In this document: positions 26,239 to 35,202 of the stretch, piece after piece
Position numbering within the stretch: position 1 is the first letter of the stretch
Layout of the letters: each line of letters opens with the position of its first letter
Source of the DNA: RECO01 sp050485385
GTDB taxonomy: Bacteria > Pseudomonadota > Alphaproteobacteria > Geminicoccales > Geminicoccaceae
DNA: 47,391 nucleotides
Assembly (NCBI GenBank): GCA_050485385.1
Contig: JBJHBG010000024.1
Span: 1-47,391, forward strand
Direction: 5' to 3'
Made by a program: the position numbers and the translations under genes
The notes under the pieces: model-generated
Told to the model about the DNA's origin: nothing
Database searches by the model: none
What the model saw: the letters and a program-made list of their open reading frames with translations, nothing else

Positions 26239-27561
26239 ATGGGAACGACGGCGGCGCAGAGAACGATGGCGACGACGACACTGCCCCTGCGCGACCGTCT
26301 GCTGGCGGAGGCCGAGGTCGAGGCCGAGATTACCGTCAGTTGGGTGCGGCTGTTCGTGGCGCTGGCGCTGGCCGGCGTGCTCGCGACGGCCATGGCCGTC
26401 CTCACCTTCGATCCGCCGCTGCACGACGGCGGTGCTGCGGACGCGGTGGCACCGGGCGGGTTCCGCGTCGGCAACGCCTGGCTCGTCGTCGTCGGTTTCG
26501 TGGGCCTCGCCGTCGTCTCCTTGTGGGTCGCGCGCAGCGGACGGTTGCGGCCGTGGATGCCCTGGGTGTTCACCACGGGCGATGCCGTCCTGGTGATCGC
26601 CAATCTCAATTTCAGCCTGACCAACCAGCATTTCTCGGCCGCCTTCGCGCCCTTGTTCCCGGCCGTCTGGGTGGCGCCCCTGGTCGTCGCCTTCGGCGTG
26701 CTGCGCTATCGGCCGGGCCTTCAGGCCTATGCCGGCCTGCTGCTGCTCGCCGGGCTCGGCTGGCTCGCCACCGTCCACGTCGAGACGGCGCACCTGCACC
26801 TGCCGCCGCACCTCTTCCAGGGACCGCCCAATGCCGCGCGCGTCGCCATGTTCGCGGGCCTCGTCGCGGTGCTGGTGGTGGCCGCGCACCGGCGCCGGTT
26901 GCTGCTCACCCGCACCATCGACGAGTTCGTGCGCCGCGCCGAGTACCAGCGCTACCTGCCGCCGGAGGTGGCGGGGCTGGTCGCGCGGGGCGAGGTCGAA
27001 CGGCTGCGCCGGGGCTGGCGCGCCGAAGCCGCGATCCTCCTCGTCGACATCCGAGGTTTCACGCAGCGGGCCGAGCATCTGGCACCCGAAGCGCTCGGGC
27101 GCTTCGTTACCGACTTCCGCCGCCGGGTGCTGGCCACCGTCACCGCCCATGGCGGCATGGTCGACAAGTTCGTCGGCGACGGCGCGGTGATTCTGTTCGG
27201 GGTGCCGGAGCCTTCCGCCACCGCCGCCCGTCAGGCGCTCGCCTGCGCGAAGGTGCTGGCGGCCGAGCTGCGCGAGGCGGGCGGGATGCCCCTACGGCTC
27301 GCCGTCGGCGCCCATTGGGGCGAGGTTTTCGCGGGGGCCGTGGGCGACGACGCGAGGCTGGAGTTCACCGTCCTCGGCGACAGCGTCAACGTCGCCTCCA
27401 GGCTGGAAGCCGTGGCCAAGGCGATGGACCTGCCCTTGGTCGCCAGCGGCGCGCTGCTGGCGGCGGCGGGCGCGGAGCCGGCGCGGGGCTTCGAGCGCCT
27501 GCCCTACGACCATGTCCGCGGCCGCGAAGCCGAACTGACCTGTTACGGTTGGCACGGCTGA
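26239..27561 (+). CDS. Membrane-bound class III adenylate cyclase
   Basis: This 440-residue protein has a cytosolic N-terminus, then about five or six membrane segments (from WVRLFVALALAGVLATAMAVL to VAMFAGLVAVLVVAA), then a class III catalytic domain from about residue 265. Catalytic features: metal Asp in ILLVDIRGFTQ and in FVGDGAVILFG, the adenine-selecting Lys in VDKFVGD, and Asn/Arg of the transition-state site in GDSVNVASRLEA. The residues point to cAMP rather than cGMP. The membrane part resembles MASE-type sensors but I cannot name it. The gene is divergent from mccB with only 47 bases between starts, so the two promoters must overlap. Confidence 0.92.
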   Translation: MGTTAAQRTMATTTLPLRDRLLAEAEVEAEITVSWVRLFVALALAGVLATAMAVLTFDPPLHDGGAADAVAPGGFRVGNAWLVVVGFVGLAVVSLWVARSGRLRPWMPWVFTTGDAVLVIANLNFSLTNQHFSAAFAPLFPAVWVAPLVVAFGVLRYRPGLQAYAGLLLLAGLGWLATVHVETAHLHLPPHLFQGPPNAARVAMFAGLVAVLVVAAHRRRLLLTRTIDEFVRRAEYQRYLPPEVAGLVARGEVERLRRGWRAEAAILLVDIRGFTQRAEHLAPEALGRFVTDFRRRVLATVTAHGGMVDKFVGDGAVILFGVPEPSATAARQALACAKVLAAELREAGGMPLRLAVGAHWGEVFAGAVGDDARLEFTVLGDSVNVASRLEAVAKAMDLPLVASGALLAAAGAEPARGFERLPYDHVRGREAELTCYGWHG

Positions 27562-27578
27562 GGGGCGGGCGGCCGCGC

Positions 27579-27695
27579 TCAGCCGCCCGCGTTCAGCACC
27601 AGCGCGAACGCGACCGCGAGGGCGAGGACGAAGGCGGTCAGGGCGAGCGCCAGGACGACGGCGAGACGGGCGCGGAGGCCGGCTTCCTCGATCAT
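27579..27695 (-). CDS. Small single-span membrane peptide (38 residues)
   Basis: The ATG at 27695 overlaps the stop of the flavoprotein gene (ATGA), the coupling seen throughout this genome. The peptide is MIEEAGLRARLA followed by a hydrophobic stretch of about 22 residues and NAGG. A short charged N-terminus and one helix suggest a small membrane subunit or regulator of the ferric-reductase-like protein. I recognise no family, and a chance frame is possible because the region is short. Confidence 0.5.
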   Translation of the reverse strand: MIEEAGLRARLAVVLALALTAFVLALAVAFALVLNAGG

Positions 27696-29008
27696 GCCAG
27701 TTCGAAGATCTCGTTGTGAATGTGGTGAAGGGGAACACCGCGCCGGCGGAGTGCCGCGTCGACGGCGCTGACCATCGGCACCGGGCCGCAGAGGAAGTGC
27801 GGCCAGTCGACTTGGGCGCTGGTGAGGTGGCGGTCCAGCAGGTCGGCGTCGATGAGCCCGGCCTCGCCCTGCCAGCCCTCCGGCGGTTCCTGCAGCACAT
27901 GCACCAGCGTCAGGTCGAGCGCGCCCTCGAGCAGCGCCAACTCGTCGCGGAAGGGGATGCTCTCCCAGTCCGGATTGCCGAAGAGCAGCGTCGCCGGTCG
28001 CCGGTCGCCCCGCTCGGCCATGGCGCGGAGATTGGCCAGGATCGGCGTGATGCCGATACCGCCCGCGACCATGACGAAGCCCGCGGCGTCCCGGTGGCGG
28101 TCGATGGAGAACACCCCGTAGGGACCGTCGAGATAGGCGGTGGTGCCGGCTGCCACGGTCTCGGTCATGTGCGTGAAGTCGCCCGCCGGGCGGATCGAGA
28201 ACTCGATGCGCGGTGCCGCCGTCGGCGTGTTGGCGATGGTGAAGGGATGCTCGCGCAGGAAGAAGGGGGAGGTGTTCAGGGTGAGCCATGCGAACTGGCC
28301 CGGCAGCCAACTGCCGATGCCGGCGTGGCCCACCGGCTCCAGCACCAGCGTGTGCGCACCGCCCTGTTCCTTCCGGTTCTCGGCGACCCGCCAGGGTTCG
28401 CGCAGTTGATGCCACGGCTTCACGACGCGAACCCAGACCAACAGACCCAGAAAGCCCAGGGTGACACCGAGCCAAAGGGCCGCCGTGCCCGCCGTGCCGG
28501 TATAGTTGCCGATCCCGAGGACGTGGGCGATCGCGGCGACGAAGCCGAGGGCGGCGAGCCCTGCATGCAGGTGGCGCCAGAGGCCGTACTCCAGCCGGAG
28601 GCGCTTGCGGAACTCCGAACTGACGACGATCACCAGAAAGCAGAGCATGGCGAGCCGGCCGGCGGTCAACTCCCAGTCGGATTCGAGCGGGTTCAGGACA
28701 CCGAGGGCCTCTTGGTAGCCGAGATAGAGGATCGCGAAGTGGCCGAGGGCCAGGGTCACCGCACCCAGCGCCATGAAGCGATGGAACAGGTAGAGCGCGT
28801 CGATGCCGAAGGGCTGGGTCATGCGGCGAAAGCGTGCCGTGAGCGCGAATTGGAGCGCGAACATGGCAAGCGCGCCGAAGCCGAGCCCCATCGAGAAATC
28901 CCACCAGAAGCCACGTCCCGCCGGCACCTCGCCCGTGAGCAGGACCATGAAGGGCAGGGTGAGGACCGCGAAGGCGGCGGCCGTCCACGACGCGGCACTC
29001 CAGGACAA
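27692..29008 (-). CDS. Ferric reductase-like transmembrane flavoprotein (FNR-type oxidoreductase)
   Basis: This protein has 438 residues using a TTG at 29008 with AAGGA 8 bases upstream; the true start is uncertain because the frame stays open upstream. The N-terminal half has about six membrane helices with the paired histidines of the ferric-reductase domain (HRFMALGAVTLALGHFAIL and GLWRHLHAGLAALGF with AHVLG). The C-terminal half is a ferredoxin-reductase module: HPFTIAN for flavin, GGIGITPILANLR for NAD(P)H, and LCGPVPM near the end. It would move electrons from cytosolic NAD(P)H through FAD and heme across the inner membrane. It is divergent from the oxidase assembly gene. Confidence 0.88.
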   Translation of the reverse strand: MSWSAASWTAAAFAVLTLPFMVLLTGEVPAGRGFWWDFSMGLGFGALAMFALQFALTARFRRMTQPFGIDALYLFHRFMALGAVTLALGHFAILYLGYQEALGVLNPLESDWELTAGRLAMLCFLVIVVSSEFRKRLRLEYGLWRHLHAGLAALGFVAAIAHVLGIGNYTGTAGTAALWLGVTLGFLGLLVWVRVVKPWHQLREPWRVAENRKEQGGAHTLVLEPVGHAGIGSWLPGQFAWLTLNTSPFFLREHPFTIANTPTAAPRIEFSIRPAGDFTHMTETVAAGTTAYLDGPYGVFSIDRHRDAAGFVMVAGGIGITPILANLRAMAERGDRRPATLLFGNPDWESIPFRDELALLEGALDLTLVHVLQEPPEGWQGEAGLIDADLLDRHLTSAQVDWPHFLCGPVPMVSAVDAALRRRGVPLHHIHNEIFELA

Positions 29009-29187
29009 GCGGCCGATTCCTTCTTGCTGTACCCGACGAACGGGCAGTGACCCGTGGGTAACGTTCGCCGCTCGCGACCGTTCCCTACTAGCCCGAGCGG
29101 TCGAGGGTGGGCAACCTGCGGACCGCACGGGAACGTTCGGCCCGAGCCGGCGTTCGCGAGGGGGAGAGACGGAAGAGGGTCCGCCGC

Positions 29188-29904
29188 ATGACTTCGACCT
29201 CGATCGCCTATTGCGGCCTGGCGCCGACACCCGCCGAGGTGCTGCTCGCCTGGAACCTCGACCCGTTCCTGCTTGTCGGGCTCACCGCATTCGCCGGCGT
29301 CGTCGCGCGCGGGGCCGCGGACCGGCGGGCCGGCTGGGCGGCACTCGGGCTCGCCGTCGTTCTTTTCGTGTCGCCGCTCTGCGCGCTGACGGCGGCGCTC
29401 TTCTCGGCCCGCGTGTTGCACCACGTCGTGCTGATCGTGGCGATCGCCCCTTTGCTGGCGCTGGCGTTCCCGCTGCGGCGGCTACCGGCGGTGCCGGCCG
29501 GTGCGGCGTTGCTGCTGCACTGGGTCGTGCTGTGGCTGTGGCACGCGCCTTTGGCCTATGCCTGGGCACTGGACACGGTTGCCGGCTACTGGCTGATGCA
29601 GGCGACGCTGCTCGCCTCGGCCTGGTTGCTCTGGCGCGAGGTCGTGATCGGCACCGCCGGCCGGGCCACCGCCCTCCTGCTCGGCACCGTGGCGCAGATG
29701 GGCCTGCTCGGCGCGCTGATCGTCTTCGCGCCGGTGCCGCTCTACCTCGTCCACTTGGCGACGACGGCACCTTGGGGGGTCACGCCGTTGCAGGACCAGC
29801 AGCTCGCGGGCCTCTTGATGTGGGTGCCGGCGATGCTGCCCTACCTCGGCGTGGCGTTGCGCCTCGGCTGGCGGGAACTGGAAGCGGCGGAGCGCCAGCG
29901 GTGA
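29188..29904 (+). CDS. ctaG: Cytochrome c oxidase assembly protein, caa3 CtaG type
   Basis: This protein has 238 residues from the ATG at 29188. It has about seven membrane helices, with LHHVVLIVAIAPLLALAFPL, LLHWVVLWLWHAPLAYAWALD and PLQDQQLAGLLMWVPAML blocks that are typical of the caa3_CtaG family (distinct from the Cox11-type CtaG). Conserved His/Met near the membrane surface suggest copper delivery. It starts the cytochrome oxidase locus, and the next gene begins inside its stop (GTGA). Confidence 0.85.
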   Translation: MTSTSIAYCGLAPTPAEVLLAWNLDPFLLVGLTAFAGVVARGAADRRAGWAALGLAVVLFVSPLCALTAALFSARVLHHVVLIVAIAPLLALAFPLRRLPAVPAGAALLLHWVVLWLWHAPLAYAWALDTVAGYWLMQATLLASAWLLWREVVIGTAGRATALLLGTVAQMGLLGALIVFAPVPLYLVHLATTAPWGVTPLQDQQLAGLLMWVPAMLPYLGVALRLGWRELEAAERQR

Positions 29905-30413
29905 CCGAGACGGCGCTCTGGCTGATCAAGGCGCTGCATGTCGCCACCATCGCGCTCTGGGCGGGCGGGCTGTTGACCCTGCCGTTCCTATTGGTGCAGC
30001 GCCGCCGGGTTGCGGGCGAGGCGCTGCACCGGCTGCACGCGATGACCCGTTTTTTCTACACGGCGCTGGTCTCGCCCGCCGCGTTCCTCGCCATCGGTTC
30101 GGGTACGGCGCTGATCTTTCTCCAGGCCACCTACGTCGAGTGGTTCTCGGCCAAGATGGCGTTCGTCGGCCTGTTGGTGGTCCTGCACGTCGTGATCGGA
30201 CTCGAGGTGGTCGCCGTGTTCACCCACGAGCGCGACTTCGGCAGGCTCGGCGCGACGCTGCTCACGGTCGGCCAACTCGTCGCCATCCTGCCGATCCTTT
30301 GGTTCGTGCTGGCCAAGCCCGACCTCGACGCTGCCGCCTTTCGTCCCGACCTGTTCGAGCCCGGCGCGCTCGGCCGCTGGCTGGAGCCCCTCACTGTTTG
30401 GGCGAAACCATGA
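29901..30413 (+). CDS. CopD-like membrane protein
   Basis: This protein has 170 residues from a GTG at 29901 overlapping the ctaG-like stop. It has four predicted helices; the first carries LIKALHVATIALWAGGLLTLPFLL with the His and Trp of the CopD/CtaG-associated family, and the helix near FTHERDFGRLGATLLTVGQ closes the core. A copper-handling or heme-membrane role next to an oxidase is plausible. The 3' end overlaps the convergent DUF2231 gene by 23 bases. Confidence 0.7.
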   Translation: MTETALWLIKALHVATIALWAGGLLTLPFLLVQRRRVAGEALHRLHAMTRFFYTALVSPAAFLAIGSGTALIFLQATYVEWFSAKMAFVGLLVVLHVVIGLEVVAVFTHERDFGRLGATLLTVGQLVAILPILWFVLAKPDLDAAAFRPDLFEPGALGRWLEPLTVWAKP

Positions 30414-30963
30414 TGCCGACGCCGTGGTCGAAGACCAGCTTGCCGCCGTGCCAGCCGGCAAGGCCGGTGAAGACGGTAGCGAGCAGCGAGAGGCCCAAGC
30501 CGTGCGGCAGGACGGCCTCCGGCGCGACGATCCGCAGGCCCCAGTTGGCACCGGCGACGGCGAGCAGCGTCATTGCCGCCACCGCATGGGTCCAACTCGC
30601 CACGCGGATGCGGATGCCCTTGACCAGCAGCAGCTCCGCCGTACCCACCAGGCCCGCCGCGACGCCGGTGGCGAAGGCGAAGCCAGCCGACCACAGGCCC
30701 ACCCGCAGCCAGAAGGGGTCGCCCGTATACCAGAAGAACACGTCCACCCCGAGCGTGGCGATCACCAGCGCGATCGGGAAATGGACCATCATCGCGTGAA
30801 TCGGGTGCCCCACCACGGCGATGGCGGAAGCGGTCGGGTGCTGGGCCAGGCGCTCGATGACCGGGCTGTTGCGGGCGGCGTCGTCGCTGGCGGCCGCCTG
30901 CTCGCCCGGATTGCGCTCCTCCGGCGGAATGCGGTCGGCGTGGCTCTGGCTCATCCTCTCCAT
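30391..30963 (-). CDS. DUF2231 family membrane protein
   Basis: This 190-residue protein has a hydrophilic N-terminus of about 45 residues and then the family opening GHPIHAMMVHFPIALVIATLG, followed by three more helices with WTHAVAAMTLLAVAGANWGLR and LATVFTGLAGWHGGKLV. DUF2231 proteins are often found near cytochromes and heme proteins; the function is unknown. It reads against the surrounding oxidase genes and overlaps the copD-like gene at its 3' end, so the two transcripts are convergent. Confidence 0.9.
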   Translation of the reverse strand: MERMSQSHADRIPPEERNPGEQAAASDDAARNSPVIERLAQHPTASAIAVVGHPIHAMMVHFPIALVIATLGVDVFFWYTGDPFWLRVGLWSAGFAFATGVAAGLVGTAELLLVKGIRIRVASWTHAVAAMTLLAVAGANWGLRIVAPEAVLPHGLGLSLLATVFTGLAGWHGGKLVFDHGVGIMVSPKQ

Positions 30964-30972
30964 CCGAGGTCG

Positions 30973-31641
30973 TTGGCGATCCTGGCCACCACGGCGCTCG
31001 CCGGCTGCGGCGGTCCCTACTCGACCCTAGAACCCCAGGGGCCGGCGGCAAGCTCCATCGCCGCCTTGTGGTGGGGCATGGCGATCGGCAGCGCGATCCT
31101 CTTCCTGCTCGTCATGGCGGCGTTTTGGGTCGCCGTCACACGGCCCGGCTGGGGGCGGCGGTTCTCGCCCCGGCAATGGATCGTGGGCGGCGGGTTGGTG
31201 CTGCCGGCGGTGGTCCTGCCACCCCTGGTCGTCTGGGCGCTGGTCGCGGGCGAGCGCCTGTTGCCGCTGCCCGGGCGCGACGTGCAGCGGATCGAGGTCA
31301 CGGCCTATGCCTTCGGCTGGCGCTTCGCCTATCCCGACCACGGGGCGGCGACGACCGAGGGGGTCCTGCACCTGCCGGCGGGCGAGCCCGTCGACCTCGT
31401 CATCACCGCCGAGGACGTCATCCACTCGTTCTGGGTACCGGCCCTCGCCGGCAAGCTCGACGCCATCCCCGGCAAGACCAACGTGCTTCGCCTCCAGGCC
31501 GACCGGCCCGGCACGTTTCGAGGACAGTGCGCCGAGTTCTGCGGCATCGGCCACGCCTTCATGCGCTTCGCGGTCGAGGTGCATCCGCCGGACGCCTTCG
31601 CCGACGCCATCCGCGGCACGGCGGCGGAGGCCGGCGAATGA
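30973..31641 (+). CDS. coxB: Cytochrome c oxidase subunit II
   Basis: The start is uncertain: a TTG at 30973 gives 222 residues beginning with a lipoprotein-like signal whose lipobox is LAGC, while a GTG at 30940 would add 11 residues including an Arg. Two membrane helices (IAALWWGMAIGSAILFLLVMAAF and IVGGGLVLPAVVLPPLVVWALVAG) precede the cupredoxin domain. The domain has AYAFGWRFAYPDHG (aromatic patch), VIHSFWVPALAGKLDAIPG, and the Cu-A site GQCAEFCGIGHAFM with both Cys, His and Met. It accepts electrons from cytochrome c. No heme c domain is fused. The stop overlaps the subunit I/III start. Confidence 0.93.
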   Translation: MAILATTALAGCGGPYSTLEPQGPAASSIAALWWGMAIGSAILFLLVMAAFWVAVTRPGWGRRFSPRQWIVGGGLVLPAVVLPPLVVWALVAGERLLPLPGRDVQRIEVTAYAFGWRFAYPDHGAATTEGVLHLPAGEPVDLVITAEDVIHSFWVPALAGKLDAIPGKTNVLRLQADRPGTFRGQCAEFCGIGHAFMRFAVEVHPPDAFADAIRGTAAEAGE

Positions 31642-34145
31642 GCGATCCCGTCCGCCTGCACAACGAGCTTTCGCGCATCTGGCGCACCGGACCCGGCTGG
31701 CAGCGGCTCGGCGCCGTCAACCATTCGATCCTCGGCCTGCGCTTCATGATCACGTCGGCCGTGTTCTTCGCCATCGGCGGCGTGCTCTCGATGCTGATCC
31801 GAGCGCAACTGGCGACCGCCGAGTCGGCCTTCGTCGGCCCGGAGATCTACGGCCAGATCTTCACGATGCACGGCACCATCATGATGTTCCTGTTCGCGAT
31901 CCCCATGCTCGAGGGGCTCGCGGTCTACCTGGTGCCGAAGCTCTTGGGCGCACGCGACCTCGCCTTTCCGCGGCTCACCGCCTTCGGCTACTGGTGCTAC
32001 CTGTTCGGCGGGACGATTCTGATTGCAGCGATGCTGTTCGGCGTGGCCCCCGACACCGGCTGGTTCATGTACACGCCGCTCTCCTCGGACGTGTACACGC
32101 CCGGCATCAATGCCGACGTCTGGCTCCTGGGCGTCACGTTCGTCGAGATCTCGGCCATCACCCTCGCGGTCGAATTGGTCGTGTCCATCCTCAAGATGCG
32201 CGCGCCCGGCATGAGCCTCGTCCGCATGCCGATCTTCGGCTGGTACATTCTGGTCACGGCCCTGATGATGGTCGTGGGCTTTCCACCCCTGATCCTCGCC
32301 TCGGTACTGCTCGAGCTGGAGCGGGCGGCGGGGCTGCCCTTCTTCGACCCGACGCGCGGCGGCGATCCGCTCTTGTGGCAGCACCTCTTCTGGCTGTTCG
32401 GCCATCCCGAGGTCTACATCATCTTCCTGCCGGCCGCGGGTGCCCTCGCCACCCTCATCCCGGTCTTCGCCCAGCGCCCGCTGATCGGCTACCGCGCCTC
32501 GATCGCCGCCATCGTCGCCATGGCGTTCCTCAGCTTCGGCATCTGGGTGCACCACATGTTCACCGTGGGCATCCCGCACCTGGCGCTTGCCTTCTTTTCC
32601 CTCGGCTCGGCGTTGGTGGCGGTGCCGACGGCGGTGCAGATCTTCGCCTGGCTCGCCACGCTGGCCCACGGCCGCCCGCGCTGGGACGTGCCGATGCTCT
32701 ACGTCTTCGGCTTCTTCTTCGTGTTCGTGCTGGGTGGCCTCACCGGCGTGATGCTGGCGATGGTGCCGTTCAACTGGCAGGCGCACGACACCTATTTCGT
32801 CGTCGCGCATCTGCACTACGTGCTGGTCGGCGGCTTCGTCTTCCCGCTGCTTGCCGCTCTCTACTATTGGCTGCCGCACGCGACCGGCCGCCAAGCGATC
32901 CACCGCATCGCCATCCCGGCCTTCTGGCTGATCTTCGTCGGCTTCAACCTGACCTTCCTGCACATGCACTGGACCGGGCTGATCGGCATGCCGCGGCGTG
33001 TCTTCACCTACGACGGCAGCGAGGGTTGGGAACTCCTCAACCTGTTCTCGTCCATCGGCGGCTTCGTCTTGACCATGGGCTTCGCCTTGATCGCCATGGA
33101 CATCCTGCTGCAACGCCGGTTCGGCCGGCGCTTTCGCCGCGATCCCTGGCACGGCGCCACCCTCGACTGGGCCATGCCGACGCCGCCGGCCCCTTACGCC
33201 TTCGCCGCCATCCCCGAGATCGAGGCGCGGGCCGACGGGCTGGACCCTCGCCGCCTCGGCCCGCGGCTGGCGGCGGGCGACGGCTATTTGGCGCAGGCCC
33301 GCAACGGCTGGCAGGAGACGTTGGGCGTGCACATGACCAGCGGGCGGCCCGAGTACATCGTGGTCCTGCCGCGCGCAACGCGCCTGCCGCTCTACACCGC
33401 CCTCGCCACCGCCTTGGTCGTTCTCGCGCTCCTCTTTCGGCTCTACGAGGTCGCGGCGCTCGGCACCGCGCTGGTCGCCGGGCTCATGCTCTACGCGGCG
33501 CAAGGCGCTGGCCAGAAGGTCGATCACGGGCCGCTCGACGCGGGCCGCGGCGTCGCCTTGCCGGTCCACACGGAAGCTGCCGAACCGCCGCCCTGGTGGG
33601 CGTTGATCTTCGCGCTCGTCGCCAACGCGACACTGTTCGGCTCCCTGGTCTTCGGCGTCTTCTACCTCTGGCTGATCGCCGCCAACTGGCCGCCGCCGGA
33701 GGTGCTGGACGCCGGTTGGCGGATGCCCGTGGCCGTCGCCTTCGGCCTGATCGTGGCGCCGGTTTCGGCACGCGGCGCCCTTCGCGCGCTGGGACGGGGG
33801 GGCGCCGTCCTGCCGTGGATCGTCGGCGGCGCTTTCGGCGGTGCGGTGGCGCTGGCGGGCCTCTCGTGGCTGATCGTCGAGGCGTTGCCGGACCCAACGA
33901 CGCACGGCTACGCCGCCGTCACCTGGGCGCTGCTTGCCTACGCGGCGTTGCACGTCGCCATCGGCGGCCTGTTCCTCCTCTCCAACGCGCTCCGCCTCCG
34001 CGCCGGCTATTTCGGCCCGAGGCGCACGCTCGACCTCCGGCTCACGCGGCTCTGGCAGGACTACACGGCCGTCACCGGCCTGATCGCCCTCGCCATCGCA
34101 CTCGTCCTGCCCGAGCTTGCCGCCATCTCGGAAGCACGGCCGTGA
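31638..34145 (+). CDS. ctaD: Cytochrome c oxidase subunit I fused to subunit III
   Basis: This 835-residue protein begins with a full subunit I of about 530 residues: HGTIMMFLFAIPM (low-spin heme ligand), FGHPEVYIIFLP with the Cu-B His, the crosslinked Tyr and the Glu that marks A1-type oxidases, IWVHHMFTVG (further Cu-B His pair), and HLHYVLVGGF (heme a3 ligand region). After a linker rich in Pro/Ala (about 540-640) comes a subunit III-like part with WWALIFALVANATLFGSLVFGVFYLW and four more helices. The fusion resembles caa3-type CaaA proteins. It reduces oxygen to water while pumping protons. Confidence 0.95.
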   Translation: MSDPVRLHNELSRIWRTGPGWQRLGAVNHSILGLRFMITSAVFFAIGGVLSMLIRAQLATAESAFVGPEIYGQIFTMHGTIMMFLFAIPMLEGLAVYLVPKLLGARDLAFPRLTAFGYWCYLFGGTILIAAMLFGVAPDTGWFMYTPLSSDVYTPGINADVWLLGVTFVEISAITLAVELVVSILKMRAPGMSLVRMPIFGWYILVTALMMVVGFPPLILASVLLELERAAGLPFFDPTRGGDPLLWQHLFWLFGHPEVYIIFLPAAGALATLIPVFAQRPLIGYRASIAAIVAMAFLSFGIWVHHMFTVGIPHLALAFFSLGSALVAVPTAVQIFAWLATLAHGRPRWDVPMLYVFGFFFVFVLGGLTGVMLAMVPFNWQAHDTYFVVAHLHYVLVGGFVFPLLAALYYWLPHATGRQAIHRIAIPAFWLIFVGFNLTFLHMHWTGLIGMPRRVFTYDGSEGWELLNLFSSIGGFVLTMGFALIAMDILLQRRFGRRFRRDPWHGATLDWAMPTPPAPYAFAAIPEIEARADGLDPRRLGPRLAAGDGYLAQARNGWQETLGVHMTSGRPEYIVVLPRATRLPLYTALATALVVLALLFRLYEVAALGTALVAGLMLYAAQGAGQKVDHGPLDAGRGVALPVHTEAAEPPPWWALIFALVANATLFGSLVFGVFYLWLIAANWPPPEVLDAGWRMPVAVAFGLIVAPVSARGALRALGRGGAVLPWIVGGAFGGAVALAGLSWLIVEALPDPTTHGYAAVTWALLAYAALHVAIGGLFLLSNALRLRAGYFGPRRTLDLRLTRLWQDYTAVTGLIALAIALVLPELAAISEARP

Positions 34146-34453
34146 GCGCCGGTCGGCCCGCGCATCTCCTGTGGCTGGTCGCCGGCTTCGGGCTTTGGAG
34201 TTCGGCGCTGGTGCTGATCTACGCCTTCCACGCCGTCGGCTGCGCCTACGGGCTCGCGCCCACGGGCCTCCGCCTGGGCATCGGCCTCCTCACCGTCGGC
34301 CACGCCGCCGTGCTGGTGCTGCTCGTTCGCGGCCTCGACCGCCGCTCGCCGCCGGGTGCCCTCGGCGCCGTCGCCCGCTGGACCATGGCCGCCGCGCTCG
34401 TCGCCACGATCGTCACCTTCGCGCCGCTCGTTACGCTGACCACCTGCGCGTGA
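34142..34453 (+). CDS. Small membrane protein of the oxidase operon
   Basis: This protein has 103 residues from a GTG at 34142 that overlaps the ctaD stop (GTGA). It has three hydrophobic segments: LLWLVAGFGLWSSALVLIYAFHAVG, LGIGLLTVGHAAVLVLLV and WTMAAALVATIVTFAPLVTLTTC. No named family is recognised; position suggests a small accessory or subunit-IV-like protein of the oxidase. Confidence 0.75.
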   Translation: MSAGRPAHLLWLVAGFGLWSSALVLIYAFHAVGCAYGLAPTGLRLGIGLLTVGHAAVLVLLVRGLDRRSPPGALGAVARWTMAAALVATIVTFAPLVTLTTCA

Positions 34454-34458
34454 CGCCG

Positions 34459-35202
34459 TCAGATGCCGACGATGGGGTCGCCGCCGTTGGGGCAAAGGAG
34501 CTGGCCGGTCATGAAGCTGCCGCGCGGGCCGACGAGGAAGGCGATCCATTCGCCGATTTCCTCGGGCTCGGCCCAGCGCTCGACGAGGTTCTGCATCGCC
34601 TCCTCGCGGAGGGCGTCCTCGCCGTAGCGGAGCGTCATGCCGCTGCGGACCACGCCGGGCGCGAGTGCGTTGACCAGGATGCCGTGCGGCGCGAGTTCGC
34701 GCGCCCACGACTTCGCCAGCGCGATCACCGCCCCTTTCGCCGCCGCGTAGTGGCTGGAGCGCTCGAAGCCGACTTGGCCGCGGTTGGAGGCGATGTTGAC
34801 GATACGGCCGAAGCCACGGCCCTTCATGCCCGGCAGTACGGCGCGGGTGGCAGCGAAGGTACCCCAGACGTGGACCTCGAACAGCCGGTCGTAGGCGGCG
34901 CGGTCGATGTCCTCCAGTTCGGCGTTGAAGCCCGGAACCCCCGCGTTGTTGATCAGGATGTCGACCGGACCCGAGGCTTCGACGGCGGCCACGAGTGCGG
35001 CCTCGTCGACCACGGAGCAGACGGCCGTCCGGCCACGGCCGCCCGCATCGCGCAGGATGACGAGCGTCGCCTCGGCGCCGGCTGGGTCCGCGTCCTGCAC
35101 CACGACCTCGGCGCCATAGGCCGCGAGCGTCAGGGCGATACCGCGGCCGATGCCGCTGCCCGCGCCGGTGACGAGGGCGCGACGGCCCGCCAAGCTGCTC
35201 AT
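34459..35202 (-). CDS. SDR family oxidoreductase
   Basis: This protein has 247 residues from the ATG at 35202, which overlaps the stop of the TetR gene. Classical SDR motifs are visible: TGAGSGIGRG for the cofactor, INNAG, and the catalytic YAAAK with an upstream Ser in IASNRGQVGFERSSH. The C-terminus GQLLCPNGGDPIVGI is typical for 3-oxoacyl reductase-like members. An acidic residue after the second strand (VVQDAD) suggests NAD(H). Its substrate is unknown; the coupling to a TetR regulator suggests it is induced by that substrate. Confidence 0.9.
   Translation of the reverse strand: MSSLAGRRALVTGAGSGIGRGIALTLAAYGAEVVVQDADPAGAEATLVILRDAGGRGRTAVCSVVDEAALVAAVEASGPVDILINNAGVPGFNAELEDIDRAAYDRLFEVHVWGTFAATRAVLPGMKGRGFGRIVNIASNRGQVGFERSSHYAAAKGAVIALAKSWARELAPHGILVNALAPGVVRSGMTLRYGEDALREEAMQNLVERWAEPEEIGEWIAFLVGPRGSFMTGQLLCPNGGDPIVGI

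Noticed and set aside
31329..33953. Long minus-strand open frame (874 codons) opposite the cytochrome oxidase genes
   Set aside because: It is the antisense shadow of a high-GC gene with strong family motifs on the plus strand; its Glu/Gln/Arg/His-rich composition has no domain signal.
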